The notes under the pieces are model-generated. The model was not told the DNA's origin. It did no database searches and saw only the letters and a list, made by a program, of their open reading frames with translations. A program made the translations under genes and the position numbers. This document shows, piece after piece, positions 1 through 7,744 of a DNA stretch of 64,000 bases. The first letter of the stretch is position 1. Each line of letters begins with the position of its first letter. The DNA comes from Flavobacterium gelatinilyticum. GTDB lineage: Bacteria > Bacteroidota > Bacteroidia > Flavobacteriales > Flavobacteriaceae. Location: assembly GCF_027111295.1 (NCBI RefSeq), contig NZ_CP114287.1:4402001-4466000 (forward strand). The letters are read 5' to 3'.

Positions 1-1404
1 AAAACCAGAATCCAGATTAAGACCCTGAACTGAATTGAAACTCAACGAAGTCAGGTTTAGTAAGCCATCATATTTAAAAGAATATTTTTTGAAAGTGTTC
101 TTAAAATCATAACCCCTTAAAATATCCCAGATCCTGAACTTATTGTTTTTGGCATCAATAGAATCGGTATATTTTTTAGATTTCCGAATGGTCTGCAGAC
201 TGTCTTTTTTTGTATAATCGGTACTTTCTTCAAGTGTTAGCGGAATCGGACGAATTGTATTCCAGAAAGCATCATCTTTTTTATTGGCATTCAAATCAAA
301 AGCAACAATTTCGTTCCCGAATGTTTTTTTAGCAAATGAATCCGGAAATTCATAATTTGAATACACATAATTGAACTGACCTGAAAATTTTATACCCAGA
401 CCGCCGGCGTTAAAAGATAATGTCTGTGAGTTTTTTGTCCATATTTTGTTTTGCGAATTGTAACTGTAGCTTTGTTTGAGATTCATTACTTCAGTAAATT
501 CGTTTTTCATTCGATAGCCCTTTATGTCCAAATCGAGGGCATAAATTGCAAAGCTGTCGTCGACTATATAAATGTAACCTTCAAAAACAGGTTCTTTGTC
601 TCGTTTTGGAATGACTTTTATTTTATAAATCTGTTGTTTATTATCATCATAAAAACTGCCTTCGAGTTTGTATTTGTAGTAGCTAAAAGCATTTACGGCA
701 ATAGGAGAGATGAGGTTTATATCAAATTCTAAAGTATTGTCGTAAAAATCGTAAGTCGATAATGCAGCTGTATTATAGCTGAAGCCTTTATTGTTTCCTG
801 AAATTTTAGAAGCAGTGATTGTTTCTTTTAATTTATCCGGTTTTTGAAAAGAGACTTTCGAGATAGTTTCGGACAAGTATAAAATTCCTGTCCCGGTAGA
901 ATCTAAATTAGATGATAAATCCGGTCCGAGATCAACTTTTTGGCCGAGGATTTTTTTGGGTAAATCTTTTACTTTTAAAATCCCTTTAGAATAGAAATCA
1001 GCTGTAAAACGTGCTGTTTTCTCAGAGTTTTCTTTTCTGTTTGCAATGGCACTTTTAATAATGGCATTGGCAGGATTGTTTTTAGGATCAATAACGACTT
1101 CATTTAATGCAAAGCTTTCTTCCTGCATTTTTATATCTAAAGTCAGATTTTTAGAATCCGGAGAAATAATTATTTTTTGAGTTTTAAATCCAAGATATTG
1201 AAAAACGATTCGGTTTTTGCCAATTTCTTTTATCTGCAGCTGATACTGACCTTGTTCGTTAGAGGTTGTGCCGCTATATGTGTTTTCTTCAAATACAGAA
1301 ACAAAAGGCAGCGGATTTCCTTTTTCATCGGTTATGGTGCCTTTAATCTGGGCAGAACTGATTAAAGACAAGAATAAAAGGGCAGATAAAATGATGGTTT
1401 TCAT
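1..1404 (-). CDS. DUF5686 / carboxypeptidase-regulatory-like outer membrane protein (3' part missing)
   Basis: Reading the minus strand from the ATG at 1404 gives a signal peptide (MKTIILSALLFLSLISSAQ) followed directly by a carboxypeptidase-regulatory-like beta-sandwich (about residues 20-105, with GTITDEKGNPLPFVSV). A long region typical of the DUF5686 family follows, including DPKNNPANAIIKSAIANR. The frame stays open to the window edge, so only about the first 468 codons are present. Family members are roughly 800 residues, predicted to sit in the outer membrane, and have no settled biochemical role. The next gene, aroQ, lies 71 bp upstream on the same strand. Recognised from sequence; function unknown. 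Confidence 0.85.
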   Translation of the reverse strand, partial: MKTIILSALLFLSLISSAQIKGTITDEKGNPLPFVSVFEENTYSGTTSNEQGQYQLQIKEIGKNRIVFQYLGFKTQKIIISPDSKNLTLDIKMQEESFALNEVVIDPKNNPANAIIKSAIANRKENSEKTARFTADFYSKGILKVKDLPKKILGQKVDLGPDLSSNLDSTGTGILYLSETISKVSFQKPDKLKETITASKISGNNKGFSYNTAALSTYDFYDNTLEFDINLISPIAVNAFSYYKYKLEGSFYDDNKQQIYKIKVIPKRDKEPVFEGYIYIVDDSFAIYALDLDIKGYRMKNEFTEVMNLKQSYSYNSQNKIWTKNSQTLSFNAGGLGIKFSGQFNYVYSNYEFPDSFAKKTFGNEIVAFDLNANKKDDAFWNTIRPIPLTLEESTDYTKKDSLQTIRKSKKYTDSIDAKNNKFRIWDILRGYDFKNTFKKYSFKYDGLLNLTSLSFNSVQGLNLDSGF

Positions 1405-1475
1405 GTAAGCTGGTTTCTCTAACAAAAATAAAACAACCCGAAAATGAGCTTATTAATAATTTGTTAAATAACGAT

Positions 1476-1889
1476 TTACAAAAAAGACTGAATCGCCAGT
1501 TCGTAACTTTTTAATCCAAAACCTAAAATAACCCCTTTTGCATTTCCTGATAAATACGACTGATGCCTGAAACTTTCGCGGGCATACGTATTCGAAATAT
1601 GAACTTCGATAACCGGAGTGGTTACCGCTTTCATGGCATCGCCCAAACCAATAGAAGTATGAGTATAAGCGCCCGCATTGAGGATAATACCGTCAAATGT
1701 AAAGCCGCATTCCTGAATTTTACCAATCAGTTCGCCTTCAATATTACTCTGATAGTACGATAGTTCGATGTTTGGGAATTTTTGCTGCAGTGTTTCGAAA
1801 TAATCTTCAAAAGTCTGGCTTCCGTAAACTTCTGGCTCTCTTTTTCCTAAAAGATTCAAATTGGGTCCGTTGATAATGCAGATTTTCAT
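1476..1889 (-). CDS. aroQ: Type II 3-dehydroquinate dehydratase
   Basis: This cytoplasmic enzyme converts 3-dehydroquinate to 3-dehydroshikimate in the shikimate pathway. The 137-residue length is normal for the dodecameric type II family. Visible motifs are the N-terminal NGPNLNLLGKREPEVYG, which carries the catalytic loop Arg and Tyr, the central ILNAGAYTHTSIGLGDAM, the substrate-binding EVHISN, and FRHQSYLS near the end, which holds the catalytic histidine. The ATG at 1889 starts directly at the first beta strand (MKICIINGPN), so the start is secure. It is on the same strand as the DUF5686 gene but functionally unrelated to it. Confidence 0.96.
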   Translation of the reverse strand: MKICIINGPNLNLLGKREPEVYGSQTFEDYFETLQQKFPNIELSYYQSNIEGELIGKIQECGFTFDGIILNAGAYTHTSIGLGDAMKAVTTPVIEVHISNTYARESFRHQSYLSGNAKGVILGFGLKSYELAIQSFL

Positions 1890-1957
1890 AAAGGCAATTT
1901 AGTTTTAATTAAGTTAATGTGAGACATTTTACATTTCACAAATTAGTGTAAAAATAG

Positions 1958-1989
1958 AAAACCGCTTCAAATAATTGAAACGGTTTTTA
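1958..1989 (-). terminator. Rho-independent terminator after the minus-strand OMP gene
   Basis: A 12-bp stem (aaaccgcttcaa / ttgaaacggttt) with a four-base loop is flanked by A and T runs. It lies 20 bp past the stop codon of the gene ending at 2009 on the minus strand. Confidence 0.7.
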
Positions 1990-2008
1990 TAAAAGTATGT
2001 GATATTTT

Positions 2009-2566
2009 TTAGAACATAAATCCGGCAGAAATCTGGAATACTGAGTTCTTAACGTCAGCATTTTTTGAAGCTTCGGTTAATCCAATACCATAACGACCTT
2101 GTAAGAAGAAGTTTTCGGTAAGTTTTACTCCTAATCCCGCGTTAAGCCCAAATTCAAAAGTTTCACCGTTTTTAACATTAAAATCATTTCTTTCACTTAC
2201 TAAGAAAGAAGCTTGAGGCCCTGCTTCAATACTGAATGTGTTATTCAAATAAAATTTAGCCATAACCGGAATAGAGATATATCCAAGTTCATTTTTGATG
2301 TCTTCGCTTACATCACTAAATTTATAAGATGCTCCCGTAGTAGAGTATAAAAGCTCTGGCTGAATAGAAAATTTATCTAATAATTTTACCTCAGCAACCA
2401 AACCAGCATGATAACTAGTAATTCCATCTTTGTTAATTGCCTCCGGAAAATCTCCGGTTTGATTTGCAAAGTTAACCCCTGCTTTAACCCCGATCTTTAG
2501 TAATTGTGCTTGTACTGCCGCTGATGTTGCCAAGAACAATACAGCTGCCAAAAGTATTTTTTTCAT
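2009..2566 (-). CDS. Outer membrane beta-barrel protein, PorT-like (paralog 1, divergent)
   Basis: A small outer membrane beta-barrel of the PorT/OMP_b-brl_2 type. The start is placed at 2566 because MKKILLAAVLFLATSAAVQAQ is a complete signal peptide; an in-frame ATG 17 codons upstream would bury it. Family landmarks are KIGVKAGVNFANQTG after cleavage, FSIQPELLYSTTGA, ISIPVMAKFY, SIEAGPQASFLVS, FGLNAGLGVKL and the terminal strand FQISAGFMF, which ends in the aromatic residue expected for BAM recognition. It is divergent from the five tandem paralogs at 2857-6637. A pore or ligand role is not deducible. Confidence 0.88.
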   Translation of the reverse strand: MKKILLAAVLFLATSAAVQAQLLKIGVKAGVNFANQTGDFPEAINKDGITSYHAGLVAEVKLLDKFSIQPELLYSTTGASYKFSDVSEDIKNELGYISIPVMAKFYLNNTFSIEAGPQASFLVSERNDFNVKNGETFEFGLNAGLGVKLTENFFLQGRYGIGLTEASKNADVKNSVFQISAGFMF

Positions 2567-2856
2567 AAAAAGGTTTTTTTTAAAAAATTGGTATTTTAAA
2601 ATATTGTCTAAATTCAAAACTACATATTTAGGATTTTATTGCATTATATTTTGGAATAAATAATTACTAAAATTCCCATTTACAAGTGTTTTTTGAAGAA
2701 ATGGAAACTAAGAGATGTTTTAAAGCACTGATTTTCAATTGTGTTTTGAGTAGTTTGTTATTCTGCCTTATTTTGACATCCTTTAGACTTATTAGGAATT
2801 TATTTTGTAGTGTAAATCTTATTTTTGTTAGTATTAATAGAGATATGATTTAAGGA

Positions 2857-3474
2857 ATGAAAAAAAAAGTTTTGACTGTTATTACTATAATAACATTTGG
2901 TCTAACAAACGCCCAGGAAATTAAGTTTGGAGTTAAAGGAGGAGTAAATATCACAAACTGGACGGCAGAAAGCGAAGTCAATGTAAAATCAAAGACAGGC
3001 TTTAATGCGGGTGTTATAGCCGAGATTAAGCTTTCAGATAAATTCGACGTACAGCCGGAACTTTTGTATTCTACCCTGGGTACAAAATTTACAAACCTCC
3101 CAGCAGAATTTGATGGAGATTATTATATGCTGAGTACAGATTGGAAGCTTTCTTACATTGTCGTTCCGGTGATGTTTAAATATAATATTTCTGAAAAATT
3201 TAATGTAGAGGCAGGACCGCAGATTGGATTTTTGACCTCTGCAAAATTTGAAAAGATAAAGATGGAAGGAGTAAGTTTGGGATCTTCAGACGCCAAAGAT
3301 ATGTTTCAGACTGTAGATTTTGCTTTAAATGCGGGCTTGGGTTATAATCTTACTGAAAATGTTTTTTTTGGTATTCGATATGGATTTGGATTATCCAATA
3401 TCACAAAGAGAGAATATGGCGATTCGAAATTACAAAACAGGGTATTATCTCTAACTGCCGGATATAAATTTTAA
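2857..3474 (+). CDS. Outer membrane beta-barrel protein, PorT-like (paralog 2)
   Basis: The first of five same-strand paralogs. A signal peptide (MKKKVLTVITIITFGLTNAQ) precedes eight or so amphipathic strands. Conserved landmarks are IKFGVKGGVNITNWT, FDVQPELLYSTLGTKF, YIVVPVMFKYNI, NVEAGPQIGFLTSAKFE and a terminal LSLTAGYKF. At 205 residues it has the usual family length. The ATG is preceded by TATTTTTG, a likely -7 element, about 30 bp upstream. Its codons are more diverged from the other four tandem copies than those are from each other, suggesting an older duplication. Outer membrane localisation is inferred; function unknown. Confidence 0.88.
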   Translation: MKKKVLTVITIITFGLTNAQEIKFGVKGGVNITNWTAESEVNVKSKTGFNAGVIAEIKLSDKFDVQPELLYSTLGTKFTNLPAEFDGDYYMLSTDWKLSYIVVPVMFKYNISEKFNVEAGPQIGFLTSAKFEKIKMEGVSLGSSDAKDMFQTVDFALNAGLGYNLTENVFFGIRYGFGLSNITKREYGDSKLQNRVLSLTAGYKF

Positions 3475-3480
3475 ATAATT

Positions 3481-3511
3481 TTGTTTAATTGAAAGAAAAA
3501 ACCTACATTTG
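3481..3511 (+). promoter_or_regulatory. Bacteroidota-type promoter of OMP paralog 3
   Basis: TTG at 3481-3483 and TACATTTG at 3504-3511 are separated by 20 bp, matching the -33/-7 arrangement of Bacteroidota primary sigma promoters. The ATG lies 27 bp downstream. Confidence 0.6.
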
Positions 3512-3538
3512 TGCAGTAATTTAAAAAAAAACAAAAAA

Positions 3539-4138
3539 ATGAAAAAAATTATTTTAGCTGTTATTGCAGTAATGACGTTTGGATGGGCAAATGCTCAAGA
3601 TGTTAAATTTGGAATTAAAGGTGGAGTTGATTTTCATAAATTAACTAAACTAGAATCTGCTTCTATGAAAACTGGATTTGTAGCTGGTGCTTTTGCAGAA
3701 TTTAAAGTTTCTGAGAATTTTGCATTCCAGCCAGAGATCTTGTATTCTGCTCAAGGTGTAAGAGTTAAATATTCAAAGGCATATTTTTCATCTGATGAAA
3801 AAGTAAACCTTGGATATTTAAATGTGCCATTAATGTTTAAATACTATGTTATTGAAGGGTTAAACATCGAAGCAGGTCCTCAGATAGGTTTCTTATTGTC
3901 AGCAAAATCAAAATATAAAGTTACTGACGATTATGGAACTGTATCATCTAATGACGATATAAAAAGACTATGCAATTCAGTTGATTTTGGTCTTAATTTT
4001 GGCTTAGGATACGATGTTACTAAGAATCTTTCTGTTGGAGCTCGTTACAATCTTGGTTTGACTAATGTTTATAAATCTGATTATTTTGCCAAGGCTAAAA
4101 ACAGTGTGATTTCATTAACAGTAGGATACAAATTCTAA
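3539..4138 (+). CDS. Outer membrane beta-barrel protein, PorT-like (paralog 3)
   Basis: The second tandem barrel. The start is set at 3539 (MKKIILAVIAVMTFGWANAQ, a clean signal peptide); an upstream in-frame ATG would lie on top of the -7 promoter element. The mature protein has the family pattern: VKFGIKGGVDF, FAFQPEILYSAQGVRV, LNVPLMFKYYV, NIEAGPQIGFLLSAKSK, DFGLNFGLGYDV and a final ISLTVGYKF. A polar stretch between the GPQIGFL strand and DFGLN (about residues 118-143) is the part that differs most between paralogs and probably forms an extracellular loop. Its own promoter and terminator make it a single-gene unit. Confidence 0.88.
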   Translation: MKKIILAVIAVMTFGWANAQDVKFGIKGGVDFHKLTKLESASMKTGFVAGAFAEFKVSENFAFQPEILYSAQGVRVKYSKAYFSSDEKVNLGYLNVPLMFKYYVIEGLNIEAGPQIGFLLSAKSKYKVTDDYGTVSSNDDIKRLCNSVDFGLNFGLGYDVTKNLSVGARYNLGLTNVYKSDYFAKAKNSVISLTVGYKF

Positions 4139-4178
4139 AAAAAAGTAAAAGTTTCACCAAACTTTTGATATATTTTTT

Positions 4179-4211
4179 AAGCCTTTTCATGTAAATGAAA
4201 AGGCTTTTTGT
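4179..4211 (+). terminator. Rho-independent terminator after OMP paralog 3
   Basis: A perfect 12-bp stem (aagccttttcat / atgaaaaggctt) with a GTAA loop, followed by a T run. Confidence 0.85.
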
Positions 4212-4427
4212 TTTGAATTAAACGAATTGGGTATAAAATAATGATTTGCCTTAAGAAAAAGAAGATTGATTTTTACTGAATTTATAGCAAAAACACGATC
4301 AATTAGCACGATTATTCTGTATTATTTTTAGCGTCTAATTTTTTATTTGGTTTTTAATTAACATTTTAGAAATCTATTACTACTTTATTTGTTAAAAAAC
4401 AACTTTTTTCTTTAACAGTATTAATTT

Positions 4428-4435
4428 TATATTTG
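4428..4435 (+). promoter_or_regulatory. -7 element (TATATTTG) of OMP paralog 4
   Basis: A perfect TAnnTTTG box 33 bp before the ATG at 4469. No convincing TTG is present at the -33 position; only a T-rich stretch lies there. Confidence 0.5.
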
Positions 4436-4468
4436 ACCCGATAAATTTTAACCAAAACAAATTTAAGA

Positions 4469-5077
4469 ATGAAAAAAATTATGTTAACTGCTGTGGCAGT
4501 AATGGCTTTTGCATTTTCAAATGCGCAAGAAACTAGATTCGGAGTTAAAGCAGGTGCTAACTTATCTAACTTTAGTGGAGATGTTGAAGACGCAAAATCT
4601 CTAATTGGATTTCAAGTTGGTGGTTTCGCAGAATTCAAACTTTCTGATAAATTCGCTATCCAGCCAGAGCTTTTATTCTCTACTCAAGGAGCTAAATCAG
4701 AAGAATCTGAATTTGGATATAGCTCTGAGTATAAAACTCATTTAAGCTACATCAATGTTCCTGTGATGGCTAAATATTATATTGTAGAGAAATTTAGTGT
4801 TGAAGCAGGTCCGCAAATTGGATTTTTAGTTAGTGCAAAAGAAAAATGGGAAACTTCAGGTCCAGGTGTTTCTGAGTCAGGAGATGAAGATGCTAAAGAT
4901 TTTTATGAGTCAATCAACTTTGGTGTAAACTTTGGTGCTGGATATGATTTTACAGAAAATCTTTCAGTTGGTTTACGTTACAACTTAGGTTTGTCTAACA
5001 TCGCAAAAACTGAAGATGGAGCAGACTTCAAAATCAACAATAACGTATTCTCTTTATCTGTTGGATATAAATTCTAA
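4469..5077 (+). CDS. Outer membrane beta-barrel protein, PorT-like (paralog 4)
   Basis: The third tandem barrel, 202 residues. The signal peptide is MKKIMLTAVAVMAFAFSNAQ and the mature N-terminus ETRFGVKAGANLSNFSG is almost identical to paralog 5. Shared strands are FAIQPELLFSTQGAKSE, YINVPVMAKYYIV, SVEAGPQIGFLVSAKE, FGVNFGAGYDFTENLSVGLRYNLGLSNI and the terminal VFSLSVGYKF. An acidic loop (SGPGVSESGDEDAKD) replaces the shorter loops of its neighbours. It has its own promoter and terminator. The family is exported and integrates into the outer membrane; a specific role cannot be read from sequence. Confidence 0.9.
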   Translation: MKKIMLTAVAVMAFAFSNAQETRFGVKAGANLSNFSGDVEDAKSLIGFQVGGFAEFKLSDKFAIQPELLFSTQGAKSEESEFGYSSEYKTHLSYINVPVMAKYYIVEKFSVEAGPQIGFLVSAKEKWETSGPGVSESGDEDAKDFYESINFGVNFGAGYDFTENLSVGLRYNLGLSNIAKTEDGADFKINNNVFSLSVGYKF

Positions 5078-5101
5078 TCTTACCATAATAAGATTTATAA
5101 G

Positions 5102-5131
5102 AACCCTTTCTAAATTTAGAAAGGGTTTTTT
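5102..5131 (+). terminator. Rho-independent terminator after OMP paralog 4
   Basis: The stem aaccctttct / agaaagggtt with a short AT loop is followed by a T run, 24 bp past the stop codon. Confidence 0.85.
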
Positions 5132-5239
5132 ATTTGACAGCAGTTTAAAAAAGTATGATGTAGAAGTTATTTTAACAATAAATCTTAAATTAAGATTTAA
5201 ATTGTTAAAATTATGCACGCCAATTGTGAAGAATATTTT

Positions 5240-5247
5240 TATATTTG
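5240..5247 (+). promoter_or_regulatory. -7 element (TATATTTG) of OMP paralog 5
   Basis: A perfect TAnnTTTG box 27 bp before the ATG at 5275. The spacing to the nearest TTG triplets is not canonical, so only the -7 box is claimed. Confidence 0.5.
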
Positions 5248-5274
5248 ACGCCTATAACTTAAAAACAAATTGTA

Positions 5275-5859
5275 ATGAAAAGAATAATTTTCGCTGCTAT
5301 CGCAGTTATGGCATTTGGTTTTACCAATGCACAAGAAACTAGATTTGGGGTAAAAGGAGGTTTGAATATCTCAACACTTGGCGGAGATGCTAGTGGTGTT
5401 TCTTCATTGGTAGGTTTTCATGTTGGCGGATTTGCTGAAATCAAAATTATTGAGAAATTAGCTATTCAGCCGGAACTTGTGTTTTCTACTCAAGGTGCCA
5501 AAGAGAAGTTTTTCGGTGAGAAATACAATACGAATTTAAATTATTTGAATATTCCAGTAGTGGCTAAATACTATATAACAAAAGAGTTTTCTGTTGAAGC
5601 TGGTCCGCAAATTGGGTTTTTAGTATCTGCTAAATCGGATGGCGAAGATGTGAAAGATCTTTACAAGTCTATTGATGCAGGTTTTAATATTGGTGCAGGT
5701 TACAATTTTACTGAAAATTTATCAGTTAATCTTCGTTACTATTTAGGTCTTGCTAATGTTGTTGATACTAATGATGATTATGAAGATTGGGAAGATTTTG
5801 TAGATAGTTACAGAGTAAATAATAATGTTATTTCATTGTCTGTAGGATATAAATTCTAA
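5275..5859 (+). CDS. Outer membrane beta-barrel protein, PorT-like (paralog 5)
   Basis: The fourth tandem barrel, 194 residues. The signal peptide is MKRIIFAAIAVMAFGFTNAQ and the mature start ETRFGVKGGLNISTLGGD matches paralog 4. The strands LAIQPELVFSTQGAKEKF, LNIPVVAKYYIT, SVEAGPQIGFLVSAKSD, NFTENLSVNLRYYLGLANV and the terminal VISLSVGYKF are conserved. The loop between GPQIGFL and the next strand is short here, whereas an acidic, aromatic loop (NDDYEDWEDFVDSY) appears near the C-terminus, so different loops vary in different copies. It is a single-gene unit with its own -7 box and terminator. Confidence 0.9.
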   Translation: MKRIIFAAIAVMAFGFTNAQETRFGVKGGLNISTLGGDASGVSSLVGFHVGGFAEIKIIEKLAIQPELVFSTQGAKEKFFGEKYNTNLNYLNIPVVAKYYITKEFSVEAGPQIGFLVSAKSDGEDVKDLYKSIDAGFNIGAGYNFTENLSVNLRYYLGLANVVDTNDDYEDWEDFVDSYRVNNNVISLSVGYKF

Positions 5860-5884
5860 TTTTTAGAGACAACCAAAATATTTA

Positions 5885-5913
5885 AAACCTTCCTCATTCA
5901 GGAAGGTTTTTTT
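5885..5913 (+). terminator. Rho-independent terminator after OMP paralog 5
   Basis: The stem aaaccttcct / aggaaggttt is followed by seven T residues. A nearly identical hairpin follows paralog 6, so it was probably duplicated with the gene. Confidence 0.85.
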
Positions 5914-5973
5914 ATGCGTTTTATTTTGTTTAAAAATGTTTATATCACAATTATGTTTTTATAAATAAATATT

Positions 5974-5981
5974 TACATTTG
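5974..5981 (+). promoter_or_regulatory. -7 element (TACATTTG) of OMP paralog 6
   Basis: A perfect TAnnTTTG box 32 bp before the ATG at 6014, followed by the same A/C-rich leader (aaccaaaaacaaat) seen before paralog 4. Confidence 0.5.
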
Positions 5982-6013
5982 ATTCGTAATTTAACCAAAA
6001 ACAAATCAAAAAA

Positions 6014-6637
6014 ATGAAAAGAATTATTTTAGCTGCAATTGCAGTTATGACATTTGGCTTTGCCGGTGCTCAGGAAGTTAAATATGGTTTTAAAGGAGGA
6101 CTAAATGTTTCTAGTCTTAACGGAGACACAGACGGTCTCGATTTAAATTCGCGTTTTGGATTTAATGCGGGAGGTTTTGTAGAAATTAAGTTCTCTGAAA
6201 AATTTGCTTTACAGCCTGAGATCTTATATTCTACTCAGGGTGCGAAATTTACGAATGTTGGTGCTGTGGTAAATGGAGATCTTTATACAGGAGATGTGTG
6301 TTTTAATTTGGATTATATCAATGTTCCGGTAATGTTTAAATATTATGCGGCAGAAAAATTTTCAATAGAAGCAGGTCCTCAACTGGGATTTTTAGTTTCA
6401 GCAAAAACAAAAACCAAATTAGACGGTTATAACCAGACTGTTGAAGGTGATGTTAAAGACAGTTTTCAGTCAATTGATTTTGGACTGAATTTAGGTGCCG
6501 GTTACGATTTTACAGAGCATTTCTTCGTGAATGCCCGCTATAATCTGGGAATAACTAAAATAGAGAAAACTGAGCCGGGAGATAATTCAAAAACTCACAA
6601 TGGCGTTTTTTCATTATCGGCAGGTTATAAATTCTAA
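6014..6637 (+). CDS. Outer membrane beta-barrel protein, PorT-like (paralog 6)
   Basis: The fifth tandem barrel, 207 residues. The signal peptide MKRIILAAIAVMTFGFAGAQ leads to EVKYGFKGGLNVSSLNGD. Conserved strands are FALQPEILYSTQGAKFTN, YINVPVMFKYYAA, SIEAGPQLGFLVSAKTK, FGLNLGAGYDFTEHFFVNARYNLGITKI and VFSLSAGYKF. The segment after STQGAKFTN carries an insertion shared with paralog 2, pointing to gene conversion or a closer relationship between these two. Outer membrane location is inferred from the signal peptide and beta-strand periodicity; function unknown. Confidence 0.9.
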   Translation: MKRIILAAIAVMTFGFAGAQEVKYGFKGGLNVSSLNGDTDGLDLNSRFGFNAGGFVEIKFSEKFALQPEILYSTQGAKFTNVGAVVNGDLYTGDVCFNLDYINVPVMFKYYAAEKFSIEAGPQLGFLVSAKTKTKLDGYNQTVEGDVKDSFQSIDFGLNLGAGYDFTEHFFVNARYNLGITKIEKTEPGDNSKTHNGVFSLSAGYKF

Positions 6638-6657
6638 TTTTAAGTTTTAAACTATTC

Positions 6658-6687
6658 CAAACCTTCCTCATTTAGGAAGGTTTTTTT
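6658..6687 (+). terminator. Rho-independent terminator after OMP paralog 6
   Basis: The stem aaaccttcct / aggaaggttt plus T run is almost the same sequence as the terminator at 5885-5913. Confidence 0.85.
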
Positions 6688-6715
6688 ATGTCAAAAATGA
6701 TTTACTTTGCAACGT

Positions 6716-7612
6716 ATGAAATGGAGTAATTATATAAAAGATTATCAGTCGTATCTGCGTATAGAAAGGGGTTTGTCTAAAAATACAATAGATAATTACA
6801 GCTTTGATATCGAACGATTGTGTCTTTTTTTAGAAACCAGCCAGATTGATGTTTCGCCTGTAAAAATTACAGACGAAACGGTGCAGCAATTCATCTATTC
6901 GGTTTCGAAAGAAGTAAATCCGAGATCTCAGGCCAGGATTATTTCCGGACTGAAAAGTTTTTTTAATTATCTGATTTTCGAAGATTACAGAAACGACAGT
7001 CCGCTGGAATTAATCGAAAGTCCCAAAACAGGACGAAAACTTCCGGATACCTTATCTGTTAAAGATATTGACGCCCTTATTGCTGCAATTGATTTAAGCA
7101 GTAATGAAGGCGAACGAAATCGTGCCATGCTGGAGACTTTGTACGGCTGCGGTCTTCGTGTCTCAGAATTGGTGGCGCTTAAAATATCCGATCTGTATTT
7201 TGAAGAAGGATTTATGAAAATTACCGGAAAAGGAAATAAAGAACGATTTGTTCCTATTGGTAAACTGACACAGAAATATATCGAGATTTATCAGAATGAA
7301 ATTCGTTCGCATTTAAATATTAAAAAAGGCTGCGAAGATACCCTGTTTTTAAACCGAAGAGGCAATCAGCTTACCCGTGCCATGATTTTTACGATTATAA
7401 AAGATCTTGCAGTAAGGATTGGTTTAAAGAAAAGCATCAGTCCGCATACACTGCGCCATTCGTTTGCAACACATTTGCTCGAAAATGGCGCCGACTTAAG
7501 ATCGATTCAGTTAATGCTGGGGCACGAATCGATTACCACTACAGAAATTTATGTGCATTTAGACCGAAGTTTCTTAAAAGAAGTGATGCATTCGTATCAT
7601 CCAAGGAAATAA
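6716..7612 (+). CDS. xerD: Tyrosine recombinase XerD
   Basis: A site-specific tyrosine recombinase that resolves chromosome dimers at dif. The ATG at 6716 is chosen (MKWSNYIKDYQSYL); a TTG nine bases upstream would overlap the likely -7 element. The N-terminal SAM-like core-binding domain covers about residues 1-85 and the catalytic domain about 105-290. The catalytic set is visible: Arg in GCGLRVSELVAL, Lys in TGKGNKERFVPIG, HTLRHSFATHLLENG (HxxR), His in MLGHESITTT and the nucleophile Tyr in EIYVHLD. The 298-residue length is normal for XerD. No att sites or excisionase nearby suggest a mobile integrase, so the housekeeping role is preferred. Confidence 0.93.
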   Translation: MKWSNYIKDYQSYLRIERGLSKNTIDNYSFDIERLCLFLETSQIDVSPVKITDETVQQFIYSVSKEVNPRSQARIISGLKSFFNYLIFEDYRNDSPLELIESPKTGRKLPDTLSVKDIDALIAAIDLSSNEGERNRAMLETLYGCGLRVSELVALKISDLYFEEGFMKITGKGNKERFVPIGKLTQKYIEIYQNEIRSHLNIKKGCEDTLFLNRRGNQLTRAMIFTIIKDLAVRIGLKKSISPHTLRHSFATHLLENGADLRSIQLMLGHESITTTEIYVHLDRSFLKEVMHSYHPRK

Positions 7613-7744
7613 TTTTCTTACGAAAAAGCTTTTTTAAATCAAAAAAACAGTACCTTGTATTCAGAATTTAAAGGAACAGAACTAGGAAACAACGATTTTT
7701 TAAATCAGAATCGTTTTCATAATTACTTGCTTAAACGATGGTAT

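Larger units (their letters stand above)
4139..4468 (+). other. 330-bp intergenic region between OMP paralogs
   Basis: It holds the terminator at 4179-4211 and the -7 element at 4428-4435. The middle is AT-rich with no coding signal. Confidence 0.6.

Noticed and set aside
451..1365. Plus-strand open frames over the first 1.4 kb
   Set aside because: They are shadows of the DUF5686 gene read on the minus strand, which has a signal peptide and continuous family pattern.
6716..7612. Integrase of a mobile element or of the OMP array
   Set aside because: The protein has XerD length and motifs; there is no tRNA, att duplication, excisionase or cargo beside it.
7655..7744. TTG start of the PAS sensor kinase
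   Set aside because: The TTG lies in TACCTTG, which looks like a -7 element; the ATG at 7745 still precedes the whole first PAS domain. Kept only as an alternative.
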